A stretch of 64,000 nt of DNA from Prorocentrum cordatum (GCA_963575745.1 CAUYUJ010001700.1:26001-90000); one strand, 5' to 3'; positions 19,721-30,223 are shown, counted from the stretch's first letter. Notes: a model not told the origin generated them from the letters alone. Numbers and translations: made by a program.

Positions 19721-20262
19721 TGCTTTCTTCTGTTGTTGTCCCAAGCCTTGTCGTGGGGGGCCGTCTCGGGGGGCCGTCCTGGGGGGCCTTCTCGGGGGCC
19801 TCCTGGGTGTTTTGGCACGGGGGCCGCCGAGGGCCTCGGGGCCCTCTCGAGCGCGACCGCTAAACATCGTCTTTGGTGCGCCTTGGCGGGCCGAAGGGGG
19901 CTCTCTGACGCTTTCCCGATGCCGATCTTCAATCGAAGAGCTTGGGAGTCACACAGCCTTGACATTCGGCTCACTGTTCGTTGCGTCGGGCCTTCAACGG
20001 TCTCGCCGCTAACTGCCTCTTCGGTCGTGGGTTGTTAGGCCGTCTTGGATTGGTCCTCGCAGCTTGCGGCTGTCTCGGAGCAATACTTGGCCATGCGGGA
20101 GCCTTCTAGAAGCCGAGAAGGTTGCCAGTGAGCAGTACGCCATCCTAGAAGGGGCAGTTTCCGAAGGCTGCTTCCTACGAGGGGGTCGCCCTTCGAAAAT
20201 TGCAGAAGAAACCCTAGGAGACAGCTGACAACCATTCTAACACTCCACTCCGCTACCGTGCA

Positions 20263-20760
20263 GGCACGGTGGCGGATACCACACTTCGCCAATGCCAAGA
20301 CGACTTTGAACCTGAGAGAGTGGCTGGCGTAATCAAGTATTTATCAAATGCCCACGATGGCACGCGCGCAGTACTGGATGAGCCGTCGCCGACCTACTTG
20401 AACAGGTCTTTTTGCATATTTGAGGTTGCTTGCACCGTGAGCAGTAAACTTCACGTCGATATGAGCGACGATACCTCGTTCAAGTTCGTAGAGGGCGCCT
20501 TCCCCGTTGACGCGAAAGCAGCCACATCGACAAAAGAGAAGCACAAGACCTTGGTGGATGGTTACATTCTTGGGCAGTGGGGGTCTTTCATAGAATTCAA
20601 TGACAGCGTTTCACTATCGTTCATGTCGGCGGCCGTGGGCCGCCTGGTGGGCCTGCTGGCCGGCGGCGCCCCGGGCGCGCAGCTCGAGCGGGCGGCGCGC
20701 GCGCTGGCCAACCTGCCTTGCTGCGACGACGGCGCGCCATCGGCCGGGCCCCATCCCTTC
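20263..20760 (+). CDS. TIR-like/FVSH domain, second exon, and first ARM-type unit
   Basis: The frame contains TLRQCQDDFEPERVAGVIK, LNRSFCIFEVACTVSSKLHV and DMSDDTSFKF, the second half of the domain that begins at 16882. It then passes without a stop into [20 protein letters not shown], the same [11 protein letters not shown] sequence that defines the ARM units downstream. This ties the domain and the ARM array into one gene. After about 20745 the sequence becomes CCTCCTGCCC repeats and the frame stops at 20787; ARM coding resumes near 21020. The interruption may be a small intron or an insertion. Nothing shows where the protein acts. Confidence 0.65.
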
Positions 20761-20780
20761 CTCTACCAATTTGCTCCTGT

Positions 20781-20965
20781 GCCTTGACCCCCTCCTCCCC
20801 CTCCTTCTCCTCCTCCTCCTCCTGCCCCCTCCTCCCCCTCCTCCCCCTCCTCCTGCCCCCTCCTCCTGCCCCCTCCTCCTGTGCCTTGACCCCCTCCTCC
20901 CCCTCCTCCTGCCCCCTCCTCCTGCCCCCTCCCCCTCCTCCCCCTCCTTCTTCTCCCACCTTGCC
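20781..20965. repeat. CCTCCTGCCC / TCC repeat interrupting the ARM array
   Basis: TCC triplets are interspersed with CCTCCTGCCCC units and two copies of TGTGCCTTGACCCCCTCC. It separates the first ARM-like unit from the main array. Confidence 0.85.
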
Positions 20966-21072
20966 CTTCCCCCCCCCCACACCCCGCGTCTCCTCCTGCG
21001 CCCCCTCTTTGCCGCCACCTGGCCTGGGAAGGCGCCGAGAACCGGCGCGTCATCGGCCGGGCCGCGGGCGCC

Positions 21073-22554
21073 GTGGAGGGCCTGGTGGGCCTGCTGGCCG
21101 GCGGCGCCCCCGGCGCGCAGGAGCAGGCGGCGCGCGCGCTGGCCAACCTGGCCCACGCCGACGCCGAGAACAAGCGCGCCATCGGCCGGGCCCCGGGCGC
21201 CGTGGAGGGCCTGGTGGCTCTGCTGGCCGGCGGCGCCCCCGGCGCGCAGGAGCAGGCGGCGGGCGCGCTGGCCAACCTGGCCTGGGAAGACGCCGAGAAC
21301 CGGCGCGCCATCGGCCGGGCCCCGGGCGCCGTGGAGGGCCTGGTGGCTCTGCTGGCCGGCGGCGCCCCCGGCGCGCAGGAGCGGGCGGCGCTCGCGCTGC
21401 AGAACCTGGCCTGGGAAGACGCCGAGAACCGGCGCGCCATCGGCCGGGCCCCGGGCGCCGTGGAGGGCCTGGTGGGCCTGCTGGCCGGCGGCGCCCCCGG
21501 CGCGCAGGAGCAGGCGGCGCGCGCGCTGGCCAACCTGGCCGTCAACGACGCCGAGAACCGGCGCGCCATCGGCCGGGCCCCGGGCGCCGTGGAGGGCCTG
21601 GTGGCTCTGCTGGCCGGCGGCGCCCCCGGCGCGCAGGAGCAGGCGGCGCGCGCGCTGGCAACCTGGCCGTCAACGACGCCGAGAACAAGCGCGCATCGGC
21701 GGGCCCCGGGCGCCGTGGAGGGGCCTGGGTGGCTCTGCCTGGCCAGCGGCGCCCCCGGCGCGCGGATCAGGGCGCGACGCGCAAGAAACCTGGCCGTCGA
21801 CGCCGGAGAACCAGCGAGCCCAAGCGGCCGGGCACGTGGGCGCCGTGAGGGCCCTGGTTGGCTCGCTGGCCGGCGGCGCCCCCTGGCGCGCAGGAGCGGG
21901 CGGCGGGCGCGCTGGCCAACCTGGCATGGGAAGAGCCGAGAACCGGGGGCGCCCATCGGCCGGGCCCCGGGCGCCGTGGAGGGCCTGGTGGCTCTGCTGG
22001 CCGGCGGCGCCCCCGGCGCGCAGGAGCGGGCGGCGGGCGCGCTGGCCAACCTGGCCTGGGAAGACGCCGAGAACCGGCGCGCCATCGGCCGGGCCCCGGG
22101 CGCCGTGGAGGGCCGCAGGAGCCGGGCGCGCGCGCTGGCCAACCTGGCCCACGACGACGCCGAGAACCGGCGCGCCATCGGCCGGGCCCCGGGCGCCGTG
22201 GAGGGCCTGGTGGGCCTGCTGGCCGGCGGCGCCCCCCGCGCGCAGGAGTGGGCGGCGCTCGCGCTGGGCAACCTGGCCGCCAACGACGCCGAGAACAAGC
22301 GCGCCATCGGCCGGGCCCCGGGCGCCGTGGAGGGCCTGGTGGCTCTGCTGGCCGGCGGCGCCCCCGGCGCGCAGGAGCCGGCGGCGCGCGCGCTGGCCAA
22401 CCTGGCCTGGGAAGACGCCGAGAACAAGCGCGCCATCGAAAGAACGACGGAGAACAAGCGCGCCATCGGCCGGGCCCCGGGCGCCGTGGAGGGCCTGGTG
22501 GCTCTGCTGGCCGGCGGCGCCCCCGGCGCGCAGGAGCAGGCGGCGCCGCGCTAA
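21073..22554 (+). CDS. ARM-repeat array, block 1a
   Basis: A tandem array of about 126-bp units, each encoding about 42 residues of the form [38 protein letters not shown] and a variable WEDAE/VNDAE/HADAE link. The spacing and the ALxNLA and VxxLVxLL helices fit armadillo-type repeats, which form protein-binding superhelices. Unit-to-unit DNA identity is very high. The frame loses its phase around 21655-21960, where units are damaged by small indels, and ends at 22554. Whether this is real decay or assembly error in a high-identity GC-rich array cannot be decided from the sequence. It continues the gene that starts at 16882. Confidence 0.7.
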   Translation: MEGLVGLLAGGAPGAQEQAARALANLAHADAENKRAIGRAPGAVEGLVALLAGGAPGAQEQAAGALANLAWEDAENRRAIGRAPGAVEGLVALLAGGAPGAQERAALALQNLAWEDAENRRAIGRAPGAVEGLVGLLAGGAPGAQEQAARALANLAVNDAENRRAIGRAPGAVEGLVALLAGGAPGAQEQAARALATWPSTTPRTSAHRRAPGAVEGPGWLCLASGAPGARIRARRARNLAVDAGEPASPSGRARGRREGPGWLAGRRRPLARRSGRRARWPTWHGKSREPGAPIGRAPGAVEGLVALLAGGAPGAQERAAGALANLAWEDAENRRAIGRAPGAVEGRRSRARALANLAHDDAENRRAIGRAPGAVEGLVGLLAGGAPRAQEWAALALGNLAANDAENKRAIGRAPGAVEGLVALLAGGAPGAQEPAARALANLAWEDAENKRAIERTTENKRAIGRAPGAVEGLVALLAGGAPGAQEQAAPR

Positions 22555-22592
22555 GAAACCTGGCCTAACGACTCGGCCGGGCCCCGGGCGCC

Positions 22593-23655
22593 GTGGAGGG
22601 CCTGGTGGCTCTGCTGGCCGGCGGCGCCCCCGGCGCGCAGGAGCAGGCGGCGGGCGCGCTGGCCAACCTGGCCTGGGAAGACGCCGAGAACCGGCGCGCC
22701 ATCGGCCGGGCCCCGGGCGCCGTGGAGGGCCTGGTGGCTCTGCTGGCCGGCGGCGCCCCCGGCGCGCAGGAGCAGGCGGCGCGCGCGCTGGCCAACCTGG
22801 CCGCCGACGCCGAGAACCGGCGCGCCATCGGCCGGGCCCCGGGCGCCGTGGAGGGCCTGGTGGGCCTGCTGGCCGGCGGCGCCCCCGGCGCGCAGGAGCA
22901 GGCGGCGCGCGCGCTGGAACCTGGCCGCGACGCCGAGAACCAGCGCGCCATCGGCCGGGCCCCGGGCGCCGTGGAGGGCCTGGTGGCTCTGCTGGCCGGC
23001 GGCGCCCCCGGCGCGCAGGAGCGGCGGCGGGCGCGCTGGCCAACCTGGCCTGGGAAGACGCCGAGAACCGCGCGCCATCGGCCGGGCCCCGGGCGCCGTG
23101 GAGGGCCTGGTGGGCCTGCTGGCCGGCGGCGCCCCCAGCGCGCAGGAGCCGGCGGCGAGCGCGCTGGTCAACCTGGCCCACGACGACGCCGAGAACCGGC
23201 GCGCCATCGGCCGGGCCCCGGGCGCCGTGGAGGGCCTGGTGGCTCTGCTGGCCGGCGGCGCCCCCGCGCGCAGGAGCCGGCGCTCGCGCTGCAGAACCTG
23301 GCCGCCAACGACGCCGAGAACAAGCGCGCCATCGGCCGGGCCCCGGGCGCCGTGGAGGGCCTGGTGGCTCTGCTGGCCGGCGGCGCCCCCGGCGCGCAGG
23401 AGCAGGCGGCGGCGCGCTGGCCAACCTGGCCGGACGCCGAGAACCGGCGCGCCATCGGCCGGGCCCCGGGCGCCGTGGAGGGCCTGGTGGCTCTGCTGGC
23501 CGGCGGCGCCCCCGGCGCGCAGGAGCGGGCGGCGCTCGCGCTGCAGAACCTGGCCTGGGAAGACGCCGAGAACCTGCGCGCCATCGGCCGGGCCCCGGGC
23601 GCCGTGGAGGGCCTGGTGGGCCTGCTGGCCGGCGGCGCCCCCGGCGCGCAGGAGC
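22593..23655 (+). CDS. ARM-repeat array, block 1b
   Basis: This continues the same 126-bp units after the break at 22540-22590. Several units carry one-base or three-base losses, often at the boundary GCGCTGG(CC)AACCTGGCC, so the phase flips among frames. The block ends exactly at GCGCAGGAGCA (23655-23656 = CA), where TIR element 1 begins. The next host base after the element (31631) continues the repeat, in the same reading phase (AQE joined to [10 protein letters not shown]). Confidence 0.68.
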
Positions 23656-23656
23656 A

Positions 23657-23706
23657 CCCAGAGGCCCACGATCGTCATAATTATAGAGATTCTCTTTTTT
23701 TTTGGA
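23657..23706. repeat. TIR element 1, left terminal inverted repeat
   Basis: CCCAGAGGCCCA followed by CGTCATAATTATAGAGAT and a T run with GGAGT. It pairs with 31579-31628. AT-rich sequence with no gene follows to about 23950. Confidence 0.8.
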
Positions 23707-23960
23707 GTTAACTTCCACATATGTACGATTTAGGAGGTGGATTTTGGAGAATCTCTAAAATCTATCTCCTTATTCTATAATTTATGGTGATATCTCTTTA
23801 AAAATAGAGTTGCGTATCCATAATAAGGATATGGGTGTGCTTTCTACGATTATGGAGATAACTATCTCTAAAAGTTTGTATCGGCCCCTTCGGGTTCTAC
23901 AGATGAGTGTGAAAGGCGGATGGTCGCAAGACTAGGTATACGCATATTTTTATCACACGT

Positions 23961-25905
23961 CTACTCGAGGCCCTCGTCCTCGAAACAAAGAACAAGCCAC
24001 TTCACTAACAGCACGGAAGACATGGTATTGGGATGGAGGGCTCCAGCCGATTCAGTGCACAGCCCAACTAAGTCCTCGTCGCCATAGCACCAGTAGTAAG
24101 ACGCATTCCCCCATTCGGCTTGTTGCCACTCGCACGAATGCTCGACTAGGTGAGCTTTCGGGGTCAATTTCCACATCCTTTCGTTATTTTCTAGAGCATC
24201 GTTATGAAGCCAGTGGTAATACAGGCCAATCTTACGGCCCACATCTGCAAGCTCATCTTTCACATCATCAGGATAAAACATTGGATTGTTCGCCATGATC
24301 TCGTAAAGTTTCAATACTTCCTTACATAGTGCGAGCCTCATTTCGTCGTGGGTTGAGCCAGTGTTGAAACGCCTGCAAAGGTCTACCAAGTAAGGTGTAA
24401 GATGCCGAGCGCCCGCCCCTTTAGCTTTTAATTTTGGGTATTGCCCATCCTCCCGAATTCTGGTTGCAGTTAGTTTTCCCCTCAGCCTGGATGTGATTTT
24501 TTCTCGTTTGTAAAAGTCGTCTAGGTCACGGGCCAAACGCGCCGTGTTCTCTTCAATGTTCCGTCCGTGAAACACGCGTCGTCGAATACACTCCCAGAAA
24601 ACATTTCCCGCGATATGCATCTGCAGACCCAGGTCCATCGCGTGTAATATGTCTATCATCACACAACTTAATTTTAGACCTACAACTTGTCTGAACAAGA
24701 CTGGGATTGGTTTCCCCTGCTCGGTCAAGTAATCCAGGTAACCTTGGTGGGTCTCCTTGGTATCCCTCCACCCCGCGCCAGGGCCAAAATCGGTCCAAAA
24801 CAAAGCTGGGTTTGTGCTGGATGCCTTACACATCCAACACATTCGGTCAGCCCCCTGCCAAGATGGAATGTGCAGCACCTCTGCGTAAAATTGCCAATCA
24901 CCCCTTATTTGTACTAAACAACCGCGCCATTTGCCAGCTATACGAGGTCGAGTGGCACCATCACTTAGAAGCTTGTTTCCTGACCAATCGACCGCAGGCA
25001 TCGCGCCAGACAACAGTGAATTCATTGACCAACTGAAAACAGCCCAGATGGCATCCAACGTCATTGTCGTGTAAAGGCTTTTCGAAATAATCGTGAAAAT
25101 GAATCTCTTTCGTCTGGTATTGCCCCTGCCGAGTAAACTATTCCAGGACAGCACTAGAATAGATTCCTGTTTGTTGCAGGACCCTGCGTCTCCATGCAGT
25201 CCGAGTGGGATCGTTCGACCCCAGTCTTCCTCCTCGGGAGGGGGAGGGACAAAAGAGAGAGGGGGGGTGAAGAGGGGAAGAGCGAAGGAAACGAGGACGG
25301 GTGCGAAGGGGGTCAACGATATGAAGACCGCTAGCGCATTCTGATAAACGACTGCAAGGGTCCTTGAGATCTGGATGCTCCTGGACAAAGCTCGTGTGTC
25401 TGACTGCTCGCCAGTACTCCTCGCAAGAACCTGGCGGGCCAGCGACGCATGCGTGCCAAATGTCCCTCCGATCTGAATGCAGACACGAGAAAAGCGAATG
25501 AGGCAGGATGAATGGATGTGGTACCATCCCCTTTGTAGTCGGGATGTTGTAATACACGATATTCGGAGCTCCAGCTGGTTTCCCGAAGAGTCCAAGCAAG
25601 GCTCGTTGAATATGCTGAGGCCTTTGCCCAGAAGCTCCAGCCGCCGCTAAAGCATCTAACTTTTCGGCGCCCTGAGCCCGAGCATTCATCGCATAGTCTT
25701 GGACTTGCCGCGAATTTATTTTTCCAGTCGCCCAGTCTCGCTTGAGAACAGAAGTAAAAGGTAGCGGAGCCGCCTCAGACGCATCGTCATGCGATGCTTC
25801 CTGAACCCTCCTTCGGAGGGAGTTCGTGCTGGAAACGCCAGTGGAGGCCTCGTCGGGGCCCTCGAAATCTGCGCGTTCCAAGTGCTGAGAAATGCGACGC
25901 TTCAT
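23961..25905 (-). CDS. Conserved dinoflagellate multicopy protein, likely two exons
   Basis: The start ATG is at 25905, 38 nt after a double DinoSL relic. Exon 1 (about 25905-25350) carries IPTTKGMVPHPFILPHSLF and EEYWRAVRHTSFVQEHPDL. Exon 2 (about 25230-23961, in another frame) resumes at GRTIPLGLHGDAG and continues through LVLSWNSLLG, GDWQFYAEVLHIPSW, CWMCKASSTNP, DILHAMDLGLQMHIAGNVFW, WKLTPKAHL and YYWCYGDEDLVG to a stop at 23961. The intervening 120 or so bases are C/T-rich in the gene's sense, as in an intron's 3' part. I recall this motif series as a very large unnamed dinoflagellate family with the copy number of a transposon gene. Its biochemical function is unknown; a transposase role is a guess. 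Confidence 0.72.
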
Positions 25906-25942
25906 CCAAACATTGAGTAAGCAACGTGTGGGCTAGAACTGG

Positions 25943-25980
25943 TTTGGAGCCAAACTGGTTTGGGCCAAAATGGATACGGA
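25943..25980 (-). other. Double DinoSL relic upstream of the 25905 gene
   Basis: On the minus strand, 25980-25959 matches DinoSL at 19 of 22 positions (TCCGTATCCATTTTGGCCC...). A second truncated copy, CCAGTTTGGCTCC, follows at 25958-25943. From 25981 to 26462 I see no gene. Confidence 0.85.
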
Positions 25981-26462
25981 GATGGACCAGATTCGAATGC
26001 CAGATCGGAAGCCCACTTGGGAGCGCAATCGTGTCAATGACTGGCAGCGTTAATCAAATGTGTTTCGTCGAAGAGTGTTTGCGTGCAAAGTCGTTTTTAT
26101 GTTTGTTTATGGTCGTGAGCATGTTTTCGGCTGGAAGAAATGATACTTGCGCGATGCTCGTTTTTTCTTCGTTCCGGGCCTCTCCCGAAAAGCACCTCGC
26201 TCCTGGTGTTGATGTTTCCCCCACCTGGGACTCCAATTCTAAACGCCCTGTTTGTTGTTCTATTCAATGTCGTTTGTTCGTTTTTTTGTACTCGTGAAAG
26301 CCTCGTGATGCATCGAACTTGTGAAAACGTCGCATCGCTAGGGTGGACCGCTGCGCTCGCCACGACATCACACCCAGAATAGCTCAACACAACGAAACGC
26401 ATGCCTCAGTCGCTCGTCAGGCGAGCGACCTATGTAAATTCTCCGTGGCAAAACAACCCTGC

Positions 26463-27398
26463 TCAACTCTTGCGCCTGCGCTTGACGGCCTTCTCGATCA
26501 GCCCGAACTTGGTCGCCCACTCCTCGATGTCACGCTGCTCTTTCTCGAGCTTGGCCATTGTCTCCACGAGCTGTTTCAAACCCGCGCTCTCTGGCTCCCC
26601 CCCCCCGACGATCTGGTCGATGATCTTCACAACCTTGTTCAAGCTGGACAAGTGTTTCTTCATCGCGTCATGAAGGTTCTCCGCGTACTTGGTATCTCCA
26701 GCTTTGTTGATCAAGCACTTGGTGGTGGTGACGAAGTCCTGAAATTTCCTCAGGATTGGTTGGGGGTTGTTCTTTATCTCCTCAACCTTCTCCTTCGTGA
26801 GCTCAGCCTTGCTCTTGGGCTCAATCTTGACCTGCCCCCCCTCGGGCTTAGCTGAAGAGGCTGGCTCCCCGTCTGCCAAGGCGGCCAAGTCGTCGAGGTC
26901 GCAGTTGGCCGCTTCTACCGTCGATCCGACCCTGACGTCCGTCTTGTCACCCTTCGCATACCTCGTCATCTCGCGAGGCACTCTGTATTCTTTCAGAGGG
27001 TCCTCGTTGCTGCCTGTCAGCGGATCAGGCCTAGTGAGGAGCTTGCCGCTCTGCCGCCACGCCTTGCTTTTCTCGATCCCCAGCTCCTTGTCCATGGTCT
27101 CCAAGCTCCACCAGAAGAACAAGCTGTTATCCTGCTTCTCGGAGGTCATCTGGCGCTCCACGGTCCGCTCCTTCTTCGCCTTCTTGTCCCGCATCTGCAG
27201 AGCGAGGAAATTCACCAAGAAACGCTTGCGGTCATCGCCACGACTGCTCGACGCGCCGTCGTCGTCCTCCGAAGGGTTCTTTTTCAACCAGGCGACCATG
27301 CAGCCCATCTTGGAACGCAGGCCTTTCTGATCCTCGATCATCTTTCTAGCCGCCTCCACCTCCTGGGCAGAGGGTTTCACATCCGAAAGCTTGCCCAT
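26463..27398 (-). CDS. Hypothetical charged protein (312 aa) of TIR element 1
   Basis: I chose the ATG at 27398 (MGKLSDVKPSAQEVE) because a DinoSL relic sits 64 nt upstream; the frame is open further but would translate the relic itself. The protein is rich in Lys/Glu, with FLVNFLALQMRDKKAKKE and FFWWSLETMDKELG near the N-terminal third, an acidic middle, and long helical segments that end in the basic tail EKAVKRRRKS. No catalytic motif is recognised. It lies between two other genes of the same strand, and its intact 312 codons suggest past selection. It might be a nucleic-acid or protein-binding partner of the element, but nothing proves this. Confidence 0.7.
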   Translation of the reverse strand: MGKLSDVKPSAQEVEAARKMIEDQKGLRSKMGCMVAWLKKNPSEDDDGASSSRGDDRKRFLVNFLALQMRDKKAKKERTVERQMTSEKQDNSLFFWWSLETMDKELGIEKSKAWRQSGKLLTRPDPLTGSNEDPLKEYRVPREMTRYAKGDKTDVRVGSTVEAANCDLDDLAALADGEPASSAKPEGGQVKIEPKSKAELTKEKVEEIKNNPQPILRKFQDFVTTTKCLINKAGDTKYAENLHDAMKKHLSSLNKVVKIIDQIVGGGEPESAGLKQLVETMAKLEKEQRDIEEWATKFGLIEKAVKRRRKS

Positions 27399-27462
27399 GG
27401 CGCGTGGCCGCTGCGAGCTGGCTAGCGCGCGCGTGCGACGGAGGTGCGCCTCGTGCAGGCTA

Positions 27463-27484
27463 GTTGAGCCAAATTGATTACGGA
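27463..27484 (-). other. DinoSL relic upstream of the 27398 gene
   Basis: The reverse complement of these 22 bases begins TCCGTAATCA and ends TTTGGCTCAAC, matching DinoSL at 18 of 22 positions. Confidence 0.82.
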
Positions 27485-27642
27485 CGTGAGCCTCGTGAGG
27501 CCTCATGGGCCCCTTGAGACATCATTAGACGCCAGAGGTCTGCACGTTGCACTTAGCGCCCCCTGGGCGTACCGCAAATGAGAAATCGACACCAACCCGG
27601 CCCTGGGGGCCGGAACCAGGCCCTGGGGACCGGAAGGGGCAC

Positions 27643-27786
27643 GTCAAAAAGTCAAAAAGTCAAACAGTCATTTTTTGACTTTTTGACTTTTTGACTTTGT
27701 TTTTTTGTGAGTGTTTCGAGGATTTGGGCAGTCAAAAAGTCAAAAAGTCAAAAAATGGCGTTTTGACTTTTTGACTTTTTGACTTC
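27643..27786. repeat. Two GTCAAAAA / TTTTTGAC hairpins
   Basis: GTCAAAAA direct repeats are followed by TTTTTGAC repeats (27643-27697), and the pattern recurs at 27731-27786. Each half folds on itself, and the halves also pair with each other. They lie in the spacer between two genes of TIR element 1. Confidence 0.9.
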
Positions 27787-28197
27787 CCCCTTTGGGTTAT
27801 CGGGGTCGCGCTCTGGGTTCCCAGGGTCGAGTCCCAGCAACGCGGGTGGATCTGGTTTCGTTTGGGCCAGCGTTGGCCTCGTTGTTGGGGCGAGCGATTC
27901 CGTAGAGGGCGATTTCGTTTTAAATTCGTTATGCGTTCGTCTTATGTTCGTCTTAGTTTCATTTTTTATGTTCGTCTTATTCGAACGAGCGCGAGACAAA
28001 TGTGGTTGTTTTCTGGATCTTGGGAAGCCTTTGGGGAGCCTTTGTTTTTCCATCTTTCCAGCTCAGCCTCGAAAAATACCACACTCCTGGTTGCGCGTTT
28101 TCCCCACCAGTGAGCCTCTTGGAGCTAGTTTTAATGTCTATCGAAGGCTGCTTTGGGGGCCTCTGTTGTACCTTGCGGGGCCTCAGTTGCCACTTCC

Positions 28198-28242
28198 GAG
28201 GGTTAAAACTGAGGCCAAACTGGGGCCTCAGTTTTAACCCTC
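28198..28242. repeat. Perfect 19-bp inverted repeat
   Basis: GAGGGTTAAAACTGAGGCC, a 7-base spacer, then its exact reverse complement. It is a strong hairpin in the spacer at 27787-28330, which has no supported gene. Confidence 0.9.
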
Positions 28243-28334
28243 AAGCGGGCCAGGTCACCGATGGCCATGGCGCCGTTTGTGGACGTACGCTGTCCTTTCA
28301 TCTGATCGCTCCTGATCGCTCCTCCTCCCCCCCC

Positions 28335-28441
28335 TCCTCAAGAGAACCAGGCGAGCCTTGATGGGGCCCGAGCCCGCACAACTTTTACATACAATTGTCC
28401 GCCTCCTCCTCCTCCTCCTCCTCCTCCTCCTCCTCCTCCTC
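28335..28441. repeat. 62-bp direct repeat plus TCC tract, copy 1
   Basis: A 62-bp block (28335-28396), from TCCTCAAGAGAACCAGG to ACTTTTACATACAATT, is identical to 29368-29429. In both places a TCC tract follows at once. Confidence 0.9.
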
Positions 28442-28797
28442 ATCGCCAGATTCACTCAAGCTGACCCTGGGAATGACTGGAATGAGAAGGCACAGCCGCA
28501 GCATGCAATTCATTTTCCGACTTAGTAGATGTCGCAGACGCCCTGCGCAACCCTCCCCGCAGAACGTCGAAATCTGCTGCATCGCTGGTCTTGCCAGTTG
28601 GACAAGCTCAAACTCGCTTGAAATCGGCAGCTCGCGCAAGCATGGCCAGGGGACAAGGGGGAACGAGAGCATGGGACACATGGCGTGTCTTTGCAGACAG
28701 CACTTGGTCCAGTCCGCCGCCCGAAGCAAACAAACAATACGTTGGAAGAGAGTGGGAGGGAACATGAGCTGAGAGACGGCGCGACTGCTGGCGAGGC

Positions 28798-29298
28798 TCA
28801 CTTTCTGCTACTCTTTTTGATGATGCGACGCTTCTTCGGAGGCTCGGACTTCTCTGGTTCCTCGTCCTCCTCGTCGGAGGTCTCGTTGAATTTCGCTGCG
28901 AGCTTCTTCAAGCTGCCGAACTCACGTGCGCAGTGCTGGGTGATCGTTGCCACTTCAAGGCTAGGGTCCGACCGACGATTATCTGCCTGGAGCGGTTCTA
29001 ACTTCGATAAGTTGCACGTGATCATGACGATGAGGTCATCGATGCCTTTCAAGAGGTCATTCGTGTGTGGATGCGCTGGAATGCGAGCAAGCCAACCTCC
29101 CGCAACAGTTTTCATGTTCTCGAGGGTCTCGAGCGCATCTCCAAAGTCGAACCCTTCATGGCTGCCGCGTGGAGAAGGGCTATCCTCCACCACTGGTACG
29201 TCGTGTACTGCCGATCCATCTCGTGGGGAAATTTCCCCAGCTGGGCCCAGGCGAAACGCCCGTCCTGTGTAAAACGGGATGTCTGGTTGGCTAGACAT
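28798..29298 (-). CDS. Small hypothetical protein (166 aa) of TIR element 1
   Basis: The ATG at 29298 opens MSSQPDIPFYTGRAFRLG. A helical middle (FDFGDALETLENMK, LLKGIDDLIVMITCNLSKL, CAREFGSLKKLAAKFNE) leads into an acidic patch (SDEEDEEPEK) and a strongly basic tail (PPKKRRIIKKSSRK) that resembles a nuclear-localisation signal. No family is recognised. The last 12 nt of DinoSL lie 39 nt upstream. Two identical 62-bp repeats bracket the gene, which raises the possibility that it was duplicated or captured as a unit. Confidence 0.65.
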   Translation of the reverse strand: MSSQPDIPFYTGRAFRLGPAGEISPRDGSAVHDVPVVEDSPSPRGSHEGFDFGDALETLENMKTVAGGWLARIPAHPHTNDLLKGIDDLIVMITCNLSKLEPLQADNRRSDPSLEVATITQHCAREFGSLKKLAAKFNETSDEEDEEPEKSEPPKKRRIIKKSSRK

Positions 29299-29337
29299 GT
29301 TCTGCTGGTGCCGAGGGCACTGGCAGCCCGATCGCGC

Positions 29338-29359
29338 CTTGAGCCAAACAGCTCTGGCA
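29338..29359 (-). other. DinoSL relic (3' half) upstream of the 29298 gene
   Basis: The reverse complement ends TTTGGCTCAAG, the exact last 11 nt of DinoSL; the 5' half has diverged. It is weaker than its neighbours, but its position is the same. Confidence 0.6.
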
Positions 29360-29367
29360 GCAGTGGG

Positions 29368-29470
29368 TCCTCAAGAGAACCAGGCGAGCCTTGATGGGGC
29401 CCGAGCCCGCACAACTTTTACATACAATTTTCCTCCTCCTCCTCCTCCTCCTCCTCTTCCTCCTCCTCCT
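29368..29470. repeat. 62-bp direct repeat plus TCC tract, copy 2
   Basis: Identical to 28335-28396 over 62 bp, then TCC triplets. The following 29520-30223 shows no supported gene. Confidence 0.9.
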
Positions 29471-30223
29471 ACAGGACCCTGCACGAAAAGTCTGACCGAA
29501 CGCCATTCTTGATGCATGGCGATGCTCGCTGCGCTACCTGATGAAAACTGATGCGCCATGCGGGAGGTCGTCTGAGTCCGCTGGTCGGAGTATGAGTGAA
29601 TCAGATGTCTAGACACATCGGCGCATAGGAACGCGTGTTGTGTACGTGTGGGGAAGTGCGTGCATGAGTGAGTGCGTGAACGGGTCTAGTTTGCAGTGAG
29701 TCTGAGTATGAATGGGCCTCAGAAAGGGGGCTCCCAAATGAGACACCCCCTCCTTGCGGGCAGTCGGATATGCTTAGTTTGTTTCCTTGCCTGGAGGTTA
29801 CTGCGTAGAGCCTCGATGGTCCCCTGTAGAGAGCCCCAGGGATCCCCGTGCTAAACAAAAATCCCTGTGCTGAGCAAACAATGCTTGCACTTGCTGTAAA
29901 AGCTCGGCAAGACAGGGATGTGTACTGAGAAGGCCAGAATCAGTAGGAGCGATACCATGGGAAAAGGCCGCCTGAGAGTCATGCTGTTTGGAGCTCCGAC
30001 GGGCACTACATCTGCTGCTTGCTCTGCATGTATGAGGTTGTTGTTTTGTTTGAAGGGCACTCTGGAACACTCTGAGGCAATGCCATCTGGATCAGAGTGG
30101 GCTCGCATCGGAGCCCGCAAAAAACTCAAGCGATATTGCGAAGAAATGCGTATGTATTAAATGCTGGCGGAGATAGTAGCAGATGCATCGACATAGCAAT
30201 GAAAGTGCCAAGGCGTCTGGAAA

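Noticed and set aside
20763-23720. Very long minus-strand frames opposite the ARM array ([20 protein letters not shown] type)
   Set aside because: They mirror the GC-rich repeat on the other strand; the plus-strand product has ARM helix periodicity and a natural C-terminus, and the minus-strand product has neither.
23961-25905. Viral origin for the multi-gene TIR element (Polinton- or Maverick-like)
   Set aside because: No DNA polymerase B, packaging ATPase, capsid or protease motif was recognised in any of the four genes.
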